Positions 56,501-64,000 of a DNA stretch of 64,000 bases are shown in pieces (position 1 is the stretch's first letter; every line of letters starts with the position of its first letter). The notes beneath the pieces are model-generated. The model did not search any database and had not been told where the DNA came from. It saw nothing but the letters and a program-made list of their open reading frames with translations. A program made the position numbers and the translations under genes. This DNA is from Dehalococcoidia bacterium (GTDB lineage Bacteria; Chloroflexota; Dehalococcoidia; Tepidiformales; Tepidiformaceae). Location: NCBI GenBank assembly GCA_020850615.1, contig JADZEI010000038.1, positions 1 through 64,000 of the forward strand. The letters are read 5' to 3'.

Positions 56501-57835
56501 CTACGTGCCGCCACCCGGGGACGCCGCGGGCGCGACGCCCGGCGCCTGCTGTTCACGCGCCTTCCGGGAGGGCCGCGCGAAGAGTACCGCGCCGGCGGCC
56601 GCGTAGGTGAGCACGGCCGTGACGGTGAAGGGGACGGTGTAGCCGTCGGTCGCGTCGTGCAGGTAGCCGACGCCGATGGGGCCGATGCCGCTGCCCACCT
56701 GGCCGGCGAGGCTGATGAGCCCGAACACGGTGCCGAACGACACCATCCCGAAGATCTCGCCGACGAGGAGCGACTGCATCATGTAGATGTTGCCGATGGT
56801 GAGCCCGAAGACGAGCGTGAGCGCCCAGGTGGCGGCGATGTTCTCGGTGTGGACGATGACCATGATGGCGCTGGCCTGGACGACGAAGAGGACGGCCGTG
56901 AGGAGCCGCTTGTCGAGGTTGTCCGCGAAGATGCCGACGCCGAGCCGGGCGATGATGCTGCCGAGGGCGGTGACGCTGAGGGTGAAGGCGGCTTCGTTGC
57001 GCGAGCCCAGGCGCTCTTCGAGGAAGCTCACCTGGTGGATGACGTAGCCGGTCTGGGCCACCAGCACCAGCAGGAAGGCGACGAAGATGGCCCAGAAGCC
57101 GACCGTGCCCATGGCTTCGCTGCGCGTCCAGACCCGCGTCTGGGTGTCGGCGAGCGCGGGGCCGCCGGCGGCGCCGGGCGCAGGCGCCGGGTCGCCATCG
57201 GGCGAGAGGCCGAGCTCGCGGGGGTCCCAGGCGATGGCGAAGAGCGTGACTGGCAGCGACACCACCAGGACCAGCGCACCCAGGAGCGGGGTCGCGGTCT
57301 CGAGCCCGCCGGCGTCGATCAGCCGGCTCGCGAGCGGTGCGAGGAGCACGCCGCCGAGCGACACGCCCGTGAACGACACGCTCATGGCGAGCGCGCGCTT
57401 GCGGACGAACCAGCGGGTGAGGATGGCGTTCACGGCGACCGAGCTGGAGATGCCAAAGGCGATGGCGAAGACGAAGTAGACGGCGTAGAGCTGCCAGAGC
57501 TCGTTCACCAGGCCGATGAGGCCCGCGCTCACGCCGTTGATCACGCTGCCGACGATCATGAACTTTCGGGGGCCGTTCCGGTCGATGTAGGGCCCGACCA
57601 CGGCGGAGGCGAGGCCGGAGACACAGAAGTAGATGGCGGGCGCCCAGCTCACCTGGGTGGTGGACCAGCCGTGCTCGTCCTTGAGCGGCTTGAGGAAGAC
57701 GGGCAGCCCGTAGTACCCGACGCCGACGCCGACCAGCATCAGGAGCGAACAGGCGATCGCGATGTACCAGCCGTAGAACACGCGGTCCGGGAGGACCCGG
57801 GCGGCGAGGGGAGTGGTTCGAGTGGTGCCAACCAT
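56501..57835 (-). CDS. MFS transporter (monocarboxylate/OFA type)
   Basis: 444 aa, 12 helices. The YGWYIAIACSLLMLVGVGVGYYGLPVFL start and YIDRNGPRKFMIVGS loop resemble oxalate/formate and monocarboxylate antiporters of the MFS. A cytoplasmic linker around 200-225 is Pro/Ala-rich. Substrate probably a small carboxylate; inferred. ATG 57835 is 7 nt after CATACT (57843-57848, minus), a leaderless-type start. Confidence 0.88.
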   Translation of the reverse strand: MVGTTRTTPLAARVLPDRVFYGWYIAIACSLLMLVGVGVGYYGLPVFLKPLKDEHGWSTTQVSWAPAIYFCVSGLASAVVGPYIDRNGPRKFMIVGSVINGVSAGLIGLVNELWQLYAVYFVFAIAFGISSSVAVNAILTRWFVRKRALAMSVSFTGVSLGGVLLAPLASRLIDAGGLETATPLLGALVLVVSLPVTLFAIAWDPRELGLSPDGDPAPAPGAAGGPALADTQTRVWTRSEAMGTVGFWAIFVAFLLVLVAQTGYVIHQVSFLEERLGSRNEAAFTLSVTALGSIIARLGVGIFADNLDKRLLTAVLFVVQASAIMVIVHTENIAATWALTLVFGLTIGNIYMMQSLLVGEIFGMVSFGTVFGLISLAGQVGSGIGPIGVGYLHDATDGYTVPFTVTAVLTYAAAGAVLFARPSRKAREQQAPGVAPAASPGGGT

Positions 57836-57842
57836 CGCCCGC

Positions 57843-57848
57843 AGTATG
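57843..57848 (-). promoter_or_regulatory. -10 hexamer CATACT for the leaderless MFS gene
   Basis: On the minus strand CATACT ends 7 nt before ATG 57835. Confidence 0.5.
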
Positions 57849-58002
57849 GCCACCGCACCGGCGGGAGGCAACGAGCCGCTTTCGGCCCCGAACGGGGTAC
57901 CGCACGGCGTCGCGTTGGCCGGCGAGCTGGGCGCGCTCGGACGGTGCGGCGCATGTCACGATGTCCGTTCGGTGTGTCGTGCTCGGTGCTGGCGAACGGG
58001 CG

Positions 58003-58008
58003 TAGACT
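58003..58008 (+). promoter_or_regulatory. -10 hexamer TAGACT for the leaderless phosphotransferase gene
   Basis: TAGACT ends 6 nt before ATG 58015 and abuts the alternative GTG 58009, which is therefore unlikely to be the start. Confidence 0.5.
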
Positions 58009-58014
58009 GTGGCG

Positions 58015-58956
58015 ATGTCAGGAAGCATCCCGGCACCGGGGCGGGTCGAGGCGTGGCTGCGCGAGCGCCTGCCCGCGTTCGCGGCCGCGCGGGTCACGCG
58101 CGTCACCGCGCTGGATGGCGGCGCTTCGAACATTACCTGCCGGGTGGACCTCGCCGGTGCGCCGTCGCTGGTGGTGCGCGTGCAGCGGGAGCGGGGCATC
58201 TTCGAGCCGTACGACGTCCTCCGCGAGGGCGAGGTGCTTCGGCGGCTGGCGAAGTCGAGCGTGCCCGTGCCCGCGGTCATCGCGAGCGAGGCGGACCCGG
58301 CGTGGCTCGGGGCGCCGTTCATCGTGCTCGAGTACGTGAACGCGCCGCACATGGGCGTGGCCGGCCCGGAGGCGAGCTTCGCGGCGTTCGTCGCCGCGGT
58401 CGCGAACATCCACGCCCAGGACTGGCGGGCGCTTGACCTGGGCTTCCTCGGCGTGCCCGCGAGCGCGCGCGATGCGGTGCGCGGCGAGGTGACTGCGGTC
58501 GCCGCGCGCATGCCGTCGTTTGGCATCGGCGACGATGCGCGGCTGGTGGCGGCGCGCGACCTGTTGCTCGCGGCGGCGCCGGATGACGGCGAGCTGGCGC
58601 TCTGCCAGGGCGACATCAACGTCTTCAATTACCTCTTCCGCGCGGGCGAGGTGGTGTGCGTGGTCGACTGGGAGCAGGCGCGTATTGGCGACCCGCGCTC
58701 GGACATCGGGCAGCTGGTCGCGCTCGGGCACCTCAAGGGCGCGCCGTTCGGGCCGGCCGGTGCGCAGCCGTTCGTGCTGGCCTACCAGCAGGCGGCGGGC
58801 CGCGAACTGCGCAACATGGCGTACTTCCGCGCCTTCTGGCTCTGGCAGCTGGCGATCATCCACCACGGGTGGGTCGCGTTCAGCGGTTCGCAGCCGTGGT
58901 ACACGCTCGACCACGTCACGGAGCTGCTCGGGCTCGCGCTCGCGGAGCTGGGCTGA
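58015..58956 (+). CDS. Phosphotransferase family protein (second copy, HGD variant)
   Basis: 313 aa of the APH/ACAD10 kinase-like fold. The catalytic loop is LCQGDINVFNYLF: the Asp and Asn are retained but the usual His is Gln. The metal segment is VVDWEQARIGDPRSDIG. Related to the 2236-3318 gene. Likely phosphorylates a small alcohol or hydroxyacyl-CoA; unproven. Confidence 0.87.
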   Translation: MSGSIPAPGRVEAWLRERLPAFAAARVTRVTALDGGASNITCRVDLAGAPSLVVRVQRERGIFEPYDVLREGEVLRRLAKSSVPVPAVIASEADPAWLGAPFIVLEYVNAPHMGVAGPEASFAAFVAAVANIHAQDWRALDLGFLGVPASARDAVRGEVTAVAARMPSFGIGDDARLVAARDLLLAAAPDDGELALCQGDINVFNYLFRAGEVVCVVDWEQARIGDPRSDIGQLVALGHLKGAPFGPAGAQPFVLAYQQAAGRELRNMAYFRAFWLWQLAIIHHGWVAFSGSQPWYTLDHVTELLGLALAELG

Positions 58957-58998
58957 GCAAACGGCTCACCCTCGTTATCGAATCGTAAACTTCACCTA

Positions 58999-59027
58999 TT
59001 GACGCGGCTCGCGGCACTGTCTACTGT
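58999..59027 (+). promoter_or_regulatory. Strong promoter upstream of the birA leader peptide
   Basis: TTGACG (58999-59004), 17-nt spacer, TACTGT (59022-59027): the best sigma-70-like promoter in the window. Expected start about 59034, 20 nt before the leader ORF. Confidence 0.75.
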
Positions 59028-59053
59028 TCAGGGCAGAAAAGGAGGTGATGCGC

Positions 59054-59113
59054 ATGGACGATCATAGTCGTAGTTCGGGTCGGATATCTGCGCTGGAGGT
59101 GACCTCCACCTAG
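59054..59113 (+). CDS. Leader peptide ORF upstream of birA
   Basis: 19 aa: MDDHSRSSGRISALEVTST, ending at TAG 59111-59113. AAAAGGAGGTG (59037-59047) is an exceptionally strong ribosome site 7 nt upstream. Five of 19 codons are Ser. The last codons overlap a palindrome GGAGGTGACCTCC (59094-59106). It is followed by a terminator 27 nt later. A peptide-based attenuator is the simplest reading; the sensed signal is unknown. An ATG at 59048 is closer to the ribosome site than usual. Confidence 0.55.
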   Translation: MDDHSRSSGRISALEVTST

Positions 59114-59140
59114 GGCTCCGGCCTGAGGCTACGGACTTTC

Positions 59141-59174
59141 GGGGCCGGGAATCTACACCCGGCCCCTTCTTCTT
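59141..59174 (+). terminator. Rho-independent terminator between leader peptide and birA
   Basis: GGGGCCGGG (59141-59149), loop AATCTACA, CCCGGCCCC (59158-59166), then TTCTTCTTG. CCGGCC at 59118-59123 upstream could pair instead with GGCCGG inside the 5' arm (59143-59148), forming an anti-terminator. Confidence 0.75.
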
Positions 59175-59190
59175 GCCCGCGAAAACCACG

Positions 59191-59970
59191 ATGCAGTCTC
59201 CGCCATTCCACCCCGCGCTCTTCCATTCCGCCCTCGCGACACGGCTCGTCGGGCGGTTTTTCGTGTACCGGCCGGTGGTCGAAAGCACGATGGAGCTGGC
59301 GCGGCGGGAAGCGGCGGAAGGGGCGCCGCACGGCACGCTCGTGCTCGCGGAGGAGCAGACGGCCGGGCGCGGGCGCCGGGGGCGGGCGTTCCACAGCCCC
59401 GCGGGCGAGAACCTGTACTTCACCCTGGTGCTGCGGTTGCCGTTCGAGCGGCAGCGGGTGCTGCCGGTGGCGCTGCCGCTGGCGGTGTGCCGCGCGATCG
59501 AGGCGGCGGGCGTGGATGCGCGGATCAAGTGGCCGAACGACATCTGGTCTGGCGAGCGCAAGCTCTGCGGGATGCTGATCGACGCCGAGACGGCCGACGG
59601 CGGCGCGATCGCCTACCCGGGCATCGGGATCAACGTGAACGGCGACCCGACCGGCAACCCGGAATTGCGCGACATCGCCACGAGCATCGCGCGGGAGCTC
59701 GGTGCGCCGGTGAAGCGCGAGGAGCTGCTCGCGGACATCTGCAACGAGCTCGAAGCCGCGCTGGGGATGGACGAAGCCGCACTGGTCGCCGCCTACCGGC
59801 CGCTGAACCTGCTCCTGGGGCGCGCGGTGACCGTGACGCCAGCGGGCGCCGGCGATCCCTACCCGGCGACAGCGCGGGAGATCGCGCCGGATGGCTCGCT
59901 CATCGTGGAGCTGCCGGGCGGGGGCACGGAGCTGCTCACCGCGGCCGAGGTCTCGATCCGCCCGGCCTGA
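59191..59970 (+). CDS. birA: Biotin--[acetyl-CoA carboxylase] ligase (BirA)
   Basis: 259 aa, catalytic and C-terminal domains only, without the N-terminal DNA-binding domain of E. coli BirA. Biotin/ATP site in AGRGRRGRAFHSPAGENLYFT (GRGRRG near 59) and KWPNDIWSGERKLCGMLID (near 112-130). Attaches biotin to BCCP; matches the carboxyltransferase gene at 515-2116. ATG 59191 is preferred over a TTG at 59173, which lies just after the terminator's U-tract. Expression probably passes through the leader/terminator upstream. Confidence 0.92.
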   Translation: MQSPPFHPALFHSALATRLVGRFFVYRPVVESTMELARREAAEGAPHGTLVLAEEQTAGRGRRGRAFHSPAGENLYFTLVLRLPFERQRVLPVALPLAVCRAIEAAGVDARIKWPNDIWSGERKLCGMLIDAETADGGAIAYPGIGINVNGDPTGNPELRDIATSIARELGAPVKREELLADICNELEAALGMDEAALVAAYRPLNLLLGRAVTVTPAGAGDPYPATAREIAPDGSLIVELPGGGTELLTAAEVSIRPA

Positions 59971-59979
59971 GCGGCCGCG

Positions 59980-60807
59980 CTACTCCTCGTCCCGGTCGCG
60001 CATGAACATCTCGATGAGGTCGACGGGGATGGGGAAGACGATGGTGCTGTTGTTCTCGGCGGCCACCTCGGTCAGCGTCTGCAGGTAGCGGAGCTGGACG
60101 GTGATCGGCTCCTGGGCCATGACCACCGCGGCCTCCTTCAGGCGCTCGCTGGCCTGGTACTCGCCGTCGGCGGCGATGACCTTGGCGCGCCGTTCGCGTT
60201 CGGCCTCGGCCTGGCGGGCCATGGCGCGCTGCATCGCGGACGGGAGCTCGACGTCCTTGACCTCGACCGCGCTCACCTTCACGCCCCAGGGTTCGGTCTG
60301 GTCGTCGATGATCTGCTGGAGGCGGGAGTTGATCTGCTCGCGCTGCCCGAGCAGCTCGTCCAGGTCCGACTGGCCGAGCACCGAGCGGAGCGTCGTCTGG
60401 GCGATCTGCGACGTGGCGCGGACGTAGTCGATGACGCGGACGACGGCGAGCGTCGGTTCGAGGACGCGGAAGTAGAGCACTGCGTTGACCTTGACGGTCA
60501 CGTTGTCCCGCGTGATCGCCTCCTGCGAGGGCACGTCCAGGGTCACGGTGCGGAGGTCGACCTTGACCATGCGGTCGACGATCGGGATGAGGATGAAGAG
60601 GCCGGGGCCCTTGGCGCCGATCAGGCGGCCGAGGCGGAAGATCACGCCGCGCTCGTATTCGCTGACGATGCGGACCGAGAACGGGAGTAGCGGGACGAGG
60701 AGGATCCCGCCGAGGGCGAGCAGGATGATCCGCACGATCTTCGAACCGAGGCCCGAGGGGTACTCCTCCGGTGGGAGGTCGGAAGGCTTGCCGGGAGGTG
60801 TGGTCAC
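59980..60807 (-). CDS. Stomatin/SPFH-domain membrane protein
   Basis: 275 aa. One N-terminal membrane helix (about 25-45) then the SPFH domain ([55 protein letters not shown]) and a coiled C-terminus ([23 protein letters not shown]). Forms membrane rings or microdomains with NfeD proteins; the GTG at 60807 overlaps the NfeD-type gene stop by 4 bp, the classic pair. Confidence 0.94.
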   Translation of the reverse strand: MTTPPGKPSDLPPEEYPSGLGSKIVRIILLALGGILLVPLLPFSVRIVSEYERGVIFRLGRLIGAKGPGLFILIPIVDRMVKVDLRTVTLDVPSQEAITRDNVTVKVNAVLYFRVLEPTLAVVRVIDYVRATSQIAQTTLRSVLGQSDLDELLGQREQINSRLQQIIDDQTEPWGVKVSAVEVKDVELPSAMQRAMARQAEAERERRAKVIAADGEYQASERLKEAAVVMAQEPITVQLRYLQTLTEVAAENNSTIVFPIPVDLIEMFMRDRDEE

Positions 60808-62135
60808 GTGGGCTTTTCCTCGCTCTCGATTGGCTCGACCTGCAGGCGCAGGCCGTCGGCGCCCACAATACGCACCCGGTCGCCCTCGTGTGCAGTCCCG
60901 CGGGCGAGGTGGGCGCGCCAGCGTTCGCCCTGGACGAACACGTAGCCTTCGGGCGTGAGCGGCGTGCGCACCACGGCGAGCTTGCCGAGCATCGCCGCGC
61001 TGCCGGTGGTCACGTTCAGGTTGCGCAGCCGGGCGACCGCCGCGGCCATCGAGACGAACATGCCGCCCACCACGAACACCAGGATGGCGACGAGCCAGAG
61101 CGGCGGGCGCAGCTCGGCAGGAGTGTCGCGGAAGGCGATGATGCCGCCGAGCGCGAGGGCAACGAGCCCGCCGAGCCCGAGCAATCCTCCGGGGACGAAC
61201 AGCTCGGCGGCGATGAGGACGATGCCGAGTAGCATCAGGATGAGTCCGGTGGTCTCGACGGGCAGCACGCCGAAGGCCAGGAAGCCGAGCATGAGCGACA
61301 CCACACCGACGATGCCGGGGAGGAACATGCCGGGGTTCATCACCTCCGCGATGATGGCGAAGAAGCCCACGGCGATGAGGATCGAGGCGATCGTCGGGTC
61401 GGCGATGATGTCGAGGAAGCGCTCCCAGACGGTCATCTCGGTGGTCACGCGCGGCGCCTCGGGCAGGCCGCGGAGGGTGACCGGCTGGCCGGGCTTGAGG
61501 TCGAAGGTGCGTCCCTCGGCCTGGGCGAGAAGGTCATCGAGGTCGTTCGCGACGTAATCGACGACGTCGAGCTCGACCGCCTCGGCCTGGTTCACGGCCT
61601 CGGCGTCGCGGACGGCGGACTCGGCCCAGTCCGCGTTCCGCTCGCGGAGGAGGGCGATGCCGCGGATGAACGCGACCGCGTCTTCCTCGACTTTGCGCCC
61701 GAGGGTGCCTTCGATGTCGCTGCCATCGGAGTTGATGGCGGAGGCGGCGCCGATCGATGTGTTCGGGGCCATGACGGCGAGGTGTCCGGCCATCGTGATG
61801 AACGTGCCCGCGCTGGCCGCGCGACCGCCGGGCGGGTAGACGTAGATGGCGATCGGGACATCGGCGGATTCGATGCGCTGGACGATATCGCGCATCGAGC
61901 TGTCGAGCCCGCCGGGCGTGTCCAGTTCGATGACGACGAGCTTCGCCTCGCTGTCTTCGGCGCGGTCGATCCCGCGGTCGATGTAGCGGTCGAGGATGGG
62001 CCCGACGCTGGTGTCGACCTTCAGGATGTGGACGGCGTCGCGCTCGGTCTGCTCGGAACAGGCGACCAGCAGCCCCAGGCTCACGAGGAGGAGCCCGAAG
62101 GCGACACGTATTCGCCGGGCGAACAAGAGGTCCAT
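60804..62135 (-). CDS. NfeD-family protein with ClpP-class serine protease domain
   Basis: 443 aa. A lipoprotein-like signal ([12 protein letters not shown]), a periplasmic ClpP-like protease domain ([29 protein letters not shown] with the catalytic Ser near 106), four helices (about 235-350) and a C-terminal NfeD/OB domain ([23 protein letters not shown]). Resembles PH1510-type enzymes that cleave stomatin tails. ATG 62135 is 6 nt after TATACT (62142-62147, minus): leaderless. Confidence 0.92.
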   Translation of the reverse strand: MDLLFARRIRVAFGLLLVSLGLLVACSEQTERDAVHILKVDTSVGPILDRYIDRGIDRAEDSEAKLVVIELDTPGGLDSSMRDIVQRIESADVPIAIYVYPPGGRAASAGTFITMAGHLAVMAPNTSIGAASAINSDGSDIEGTLGRKVEEDAVAFIRGIALLRERNADWAESAVRDAEAVNQAEAVELDVVDYVANDLDDLLAQAEGRTFDLKPGQPVTLRGLPEAPRVTTEMTVWERFLDIIADPTIASILIAVGFFAIIAEVMNPGMFLPGIVGVVSLMLGFLAFGVLPVETTGLILMLLGIVLIAAELFVPGGLLGLGGLVALALGGIIAFRDTPAELRPPLWLVAILVFVVGGMFVSMAAAVARLRNLNVTTGSAAMLGKLAVVRTPLTPEGYVFVQGERWRAHLARGTAHEGDRVRIVGADGLRLQVEPIESEEKPT

Positions 62136-62141
62136 CAACCC

Positions 62142-62147
62142 AGTATA
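62142..62147 (-). promoter_or_regulatory. -10 hexamer TATACT for the leaderless NfeD gene
   Basis: On the minus strand TATACT (5/6 match to consensus) ends 6 nt before ATG 62135. Confidence 0.6.
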
Positions 62148-62217
62148 CGTTCGCGGGGATGTGTCCCGATGGGCGGCGGCGGCTGAACCAAGCGGAGGGA
62201 TGGGATATCGTTCAGAC

Positions 62218-62478
62218 GTGACCTTCGACGAGATCTGCGAACTGACCGCCGCGCGCAAGCGGGAGATGCCCGAAGGGTCGTCCACGGCCGAGCTCTTTCG
62301 CGGCGGCCCCCACGCCATCGGCAAGAAGCTCGTCGAAGAGGCCGCCGAGAGCTGGATGGCGGCGCGCTACGAGACGCCGGACGCGCTCGCGGGCGAGCTC
62401 GCGCAGGTGCTCTACTACGTGGCCTGCATGATGGCCGAGAAGGGCCTGCGGCCCGAAGATGTGTATCGCACGCTATGA
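62218..62478 (+). CDS. hisE: Phosphoribosyl-ATP pyrophosphatase
   Basis: 86 aa. FDEICELTAARKREMPEGSSTAELFRGGPHAIGKKLVEEAAESW contains the MazG/HisE metal motif EExxE (KKLVEEAAE, near 40), and ELAQVLYYVACMMAEKGLRPEDVYRTL is the usual HisE end (both seen in part). Second step of histidine synthesis. GTG 62218 lies 6 nt after TATCGT (62206-62211): leaderless. Its TGA overlaps the hisG ATG by 4 bp. Confidence 0.93.
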   Translation: MTFDEICELTAARKREMPEGSSTAELFRGGPHAIGKKLVEEAAESWMAARYETPDALAGELAQVLYYVACMMAEKGLRPEDVYRTL

Positions 62479-63317
62479 TCAAAGTCGCTCTCCCGAATAA
62501 GGGCGTCCTCTTCGAACCGACGCTCGACCTGCTTTCGTCCTGTGGCTACCGGGCTGCCCGCGTGGGCGGCGCGCTTTCCGTGTTCGACCACGAAAACGAC
62601 GTCGAGTTCTACTTCCTCCGGCCGGGCGACATCCCGCTCTACGTCTCGAACGGCATCCTCGATGCCGGGATCACGGGCAAGGACTTCGTCGCGGAGAAGG
62701 GCCAGGACCCGTCGCTGCTGCTGGACCTGAACTACGGGCATTCGCGGCTCTGCGCGGCGGTGCCGGTGGATTCGAAGGTGACCACGCTGGATGACGTGGC
62801 GTCGCTCCGGATCGCGACTTCGCTGCCCACCATCGTGCGCGGCTACTTCCAGGGCCGGGAGATGGCGCTGGTGGAGCTCGAAGGCGCGGTCGAGATCTCG
62901 GTCCAGCTCGGCATCGCCGAGGCGGTGATCGACGTCGTCGACACGGGGCGGACGCTCACCGAGGCGGGCCTCCGGGTCATCGGCGAACCGCTCTTCCGTT
63001 CGAACGCGGCGCTGTACGCGAACCGGGGCCATGAGGAATCGGCCCAGGTGCTGACGATGCGCACGCGGATGGAGGGCAAGCTCGTCGCGCAGGAGTACCG
63101 GATGGTGGAGTACGACGTGCCGGCGGCGACGCTGGCGACGGCGTGCGCGATTACGCCGGGGATCGAGTCGCCGACGGTTTCGCCGCTGCGCACGGAGGGG
63201 TGGTATTCGGTGAAGGCGATGGTGCGAAAGCGCGAGGCGCACCGCATCATGGATGAACTGTCGCGCATCGGCTGCAAGGGCATCCTGCTGACGAGCATCG
63301 AGAGCGCGCGGATATAG
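62475..63317 (+). CDS. hisG: ATP phosphoribosyltransferase, long form
   Basis: 280 aa, long enough to include the C-terminal PII-like regulatory domain, so no HisZ is needed. Conserved VALPNKGVLFEPTLDLL start, DIPLYVSNGILDAGITGKDFVAE, and the PRPP loop GIAEAVIDVVDTGRTLTEAGL (near 150-172). First step of histidine synthesis, feedback-inhibited by His in this family. Coupled to hisE by an ATGA overlap. Confidence 0.96.
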   Translation: MIKVALPNKGVLFEPTLDLLSSCGYRAARVGGALSVFDHENDVEFYFLRPGDIPLYVSNGILDAGITGKDFVAEKGQDPSLLLDLNYGHSRLCAAVPVDSKVTTLDDVASLRIATSLPTIVRGYFQGREMALVELEGAVEISVQLGIAEAVIDVVDTGRTLTEAGLRVIGEPLFRSNAALYANRGHEESAQVLTMRTRMEGKLVAQEYRMVEYDVPAATLATACAITPGIESPTVSPLRTEGWYSVKAMVRKREAHRIMDELSRIGCKGILLTSIESARI

Positions 63318-63350
63318 TTCCGCCCCAGGACACACGCGGAGGACCCCCAC

Positions 63351-64000
63351 ATGCCGCCGATCACGCTCCACATGGTGCTCGCCCGGAACATCGCCCGGGA
63401 CCTGGGCATGCCGCAGCTGCCCCAGAACGACGGGCACTACCTGCTCGGCGCGACGACGCCGGACATCCGCGTGCTCACCCGGCAGGACCGCCAGAGCACG
63501 CACTACTTCGACCTCAACGGGCCGGACCACCAGGACTCGGTGGCGATGTTCCTCGCGGAGCACGGGCACCTGGCGGCGCCGGAGAACCTGAACGACCCGA
63601 CGCGGGCCTGGGCCTGCGGCTACATCAGCCACCTGGTGATGGACGAGCAGTACATCACCGGCATCTTCCGGCGGTTCTTCGCGGACGAGGACGCGCTCGG
63701 CGGGAAGATGCGCGCGGGCGTGATGGACCGGCTGCTCCAGTTCGACCTCGACCGCGTGTACGGGAACGACGTGGAGCTCACCCGCGAGGTGTGCGACGCG
63801 CTCGCCTGCACGGTGGCGGACATCGAATCCGGGTTCATCGACCACGAGACGATGGAGAAGTGGCGGAAGGTCTCGCTCGACGTGATGTCGAAGGACATGG
63901 ACTGGGACCGGATGCGTAGCATGATCTTCAACCACCTGCGCTTCAGCGGGCTCAAAGAAGGGGAGACGATGACGTCGTTCCTCGACTCGCTCCCGGAACT
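63351..64000 (+). CDS. Zinc-dependent phospholipase C-like protein, partial
   Basis: The frame from ATG 63351 is open to the window edge (216 codons seen). HMVLARNIARDLG, GHYLLGATTPDIRV, STHYFDLNG and WACGYISHLVMDEQY are the spaced His/Asp metal ligands of the Zn_dep_PLPC family. Also KWRKVSLDVMS and HLRFSGLKEGETMTSFL. Role in lipid or phosphodiester hydrolysis is inferred. GGAGG precedes the start at 8 nt. The C-terminus is outside the window. Confidence 0.8.
   Translation, partial: MPPITLHMVLARNIARDLGMPQLPQNDGHYLLGATTPDIRVLTRQDRQSTHYFDLNGPDHQDSVAMFLAEHGHLAAPENLNDPTRAWACGYISHLVMDEQYITGIFRRFFADEDALGGKMRAGVMDRLLQFDLDRVYGNDVELTREVCDALACTVADIESGFIDHETMEKWRKVSLDVMSKDMDWDRMRSMIFNHLRFSGLKEGETMTSFLDSLPE

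Noticed and set aside
59173-59190. TTG start for BirA
   Set aside because: It falls directly after the terminator U-tract and lacks a ribosome site; ATG 59191 gives the expected N-terminus.

Overview
The window is very GC-rich (roughly 70%) and densely coded, with about 63 protein genes, one tRNA and a SAM riboswitch. It looks like a Chloroflexota genome, possibly of the Tepidiforma or Dehalococcoidia side; an actinobacterium-like relative is the main alternative. The basis is gene content (F420-type LLM oxidoreductase, HspR with ClpC and DnaJ, CysO-like sulfur carrier, many acyl-CoA enzymes), frequent leaderless starts (a TANNNT hexamer 6-8 nt before ATG/GTG), and short GC-rich dispersed repeats between genes. 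The lineage is inference; there is no rRNA or marker gene here to settle it.

Layout. 1-514: repeat-rich non-coding DNA, with perhaps the tail of an unidentified gene at 1-99. 515-5861 (minus): acyl-CoA catabolism block with a biotin-dependent carboxyltransferase, an ACAD10-like phosphotransferase, an acyl-CoA dehydrogenase/flavin monooxygenase-like enzyme and an LLM oxidoreductase, interrupted by a four-copy hairpin repeat. 6126-10691 (plus): two dikinase-type proteins that each end or centre on a phosphohistidine swivel domain, then a small CPIC membrane protein. 10855-14801 (minus): tRNA-Asp, a K+ channel with RCK domain, a superfamily II helicase and a secreted SH3/CHAP-like protein. 15412-20184: FAD-linked oxidase and UbiA prenyltransferase, a small membrane protein, inositol-monophosphatase-like enzyme, nitroreductase and a DUF429 protein. 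20350-22053: argS.

22100-25770 is a lower-GC cassette encoding two TasA-like secreted proteins, a SipW-type signal peptidase and a calcium-binding repeat protein, preceded by a long structured leader and bracketed by related AGTCCTTAG repeats. 25822-28026 is a SAM-riboswitch operon: threonine-synthase-like enzyme, NIL-domain protein and CysO-like sulfur carrier, which together suggest homocysteine formation from a protein thiocarboxylate. 28233-30969 is yajC-secD-secF. 31002-44060 holds an HD protein, phosphatase, Xer recombinase, thioredoxin-like protein, WYL regulator, gamma-carbonic-anhydrase-like protein, a secreted beta-propeller, an acyl-CoA dehydrogenase, HAD hydrolase, Tag glycosylase, DinB and ABM proteins and an ABC exporter.

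44221-49571 contains the heat-shock block dnaJ-hspR-clpC with a divergent hsp20. 49721-58956 includes a DUF4349 lipoprotein, an SDR, an overlapping HipA-like kinase/DUF3037 pair, a fused double CoA-transferase with a degenerate first half, a CysS/MshC-type ligase, an MFS transporter and a second phosphotransferase. 58999-62135 carries birA behind a 19-codon leader peptide and terminator, and a stomatin/NfeD membrane pair. 62218-63317 is hisE-hisG, and a zinc-dependent phospholipase C-like gene runs off the right edge.

The observations most worth following are the SAM-riboswitch sulfur-carrier operon with its Met-rich leader peptide, the two-protein dikinase, the birA attenuator-like leader, and the TasA/SipW cassette with its unassigned leader RNA.
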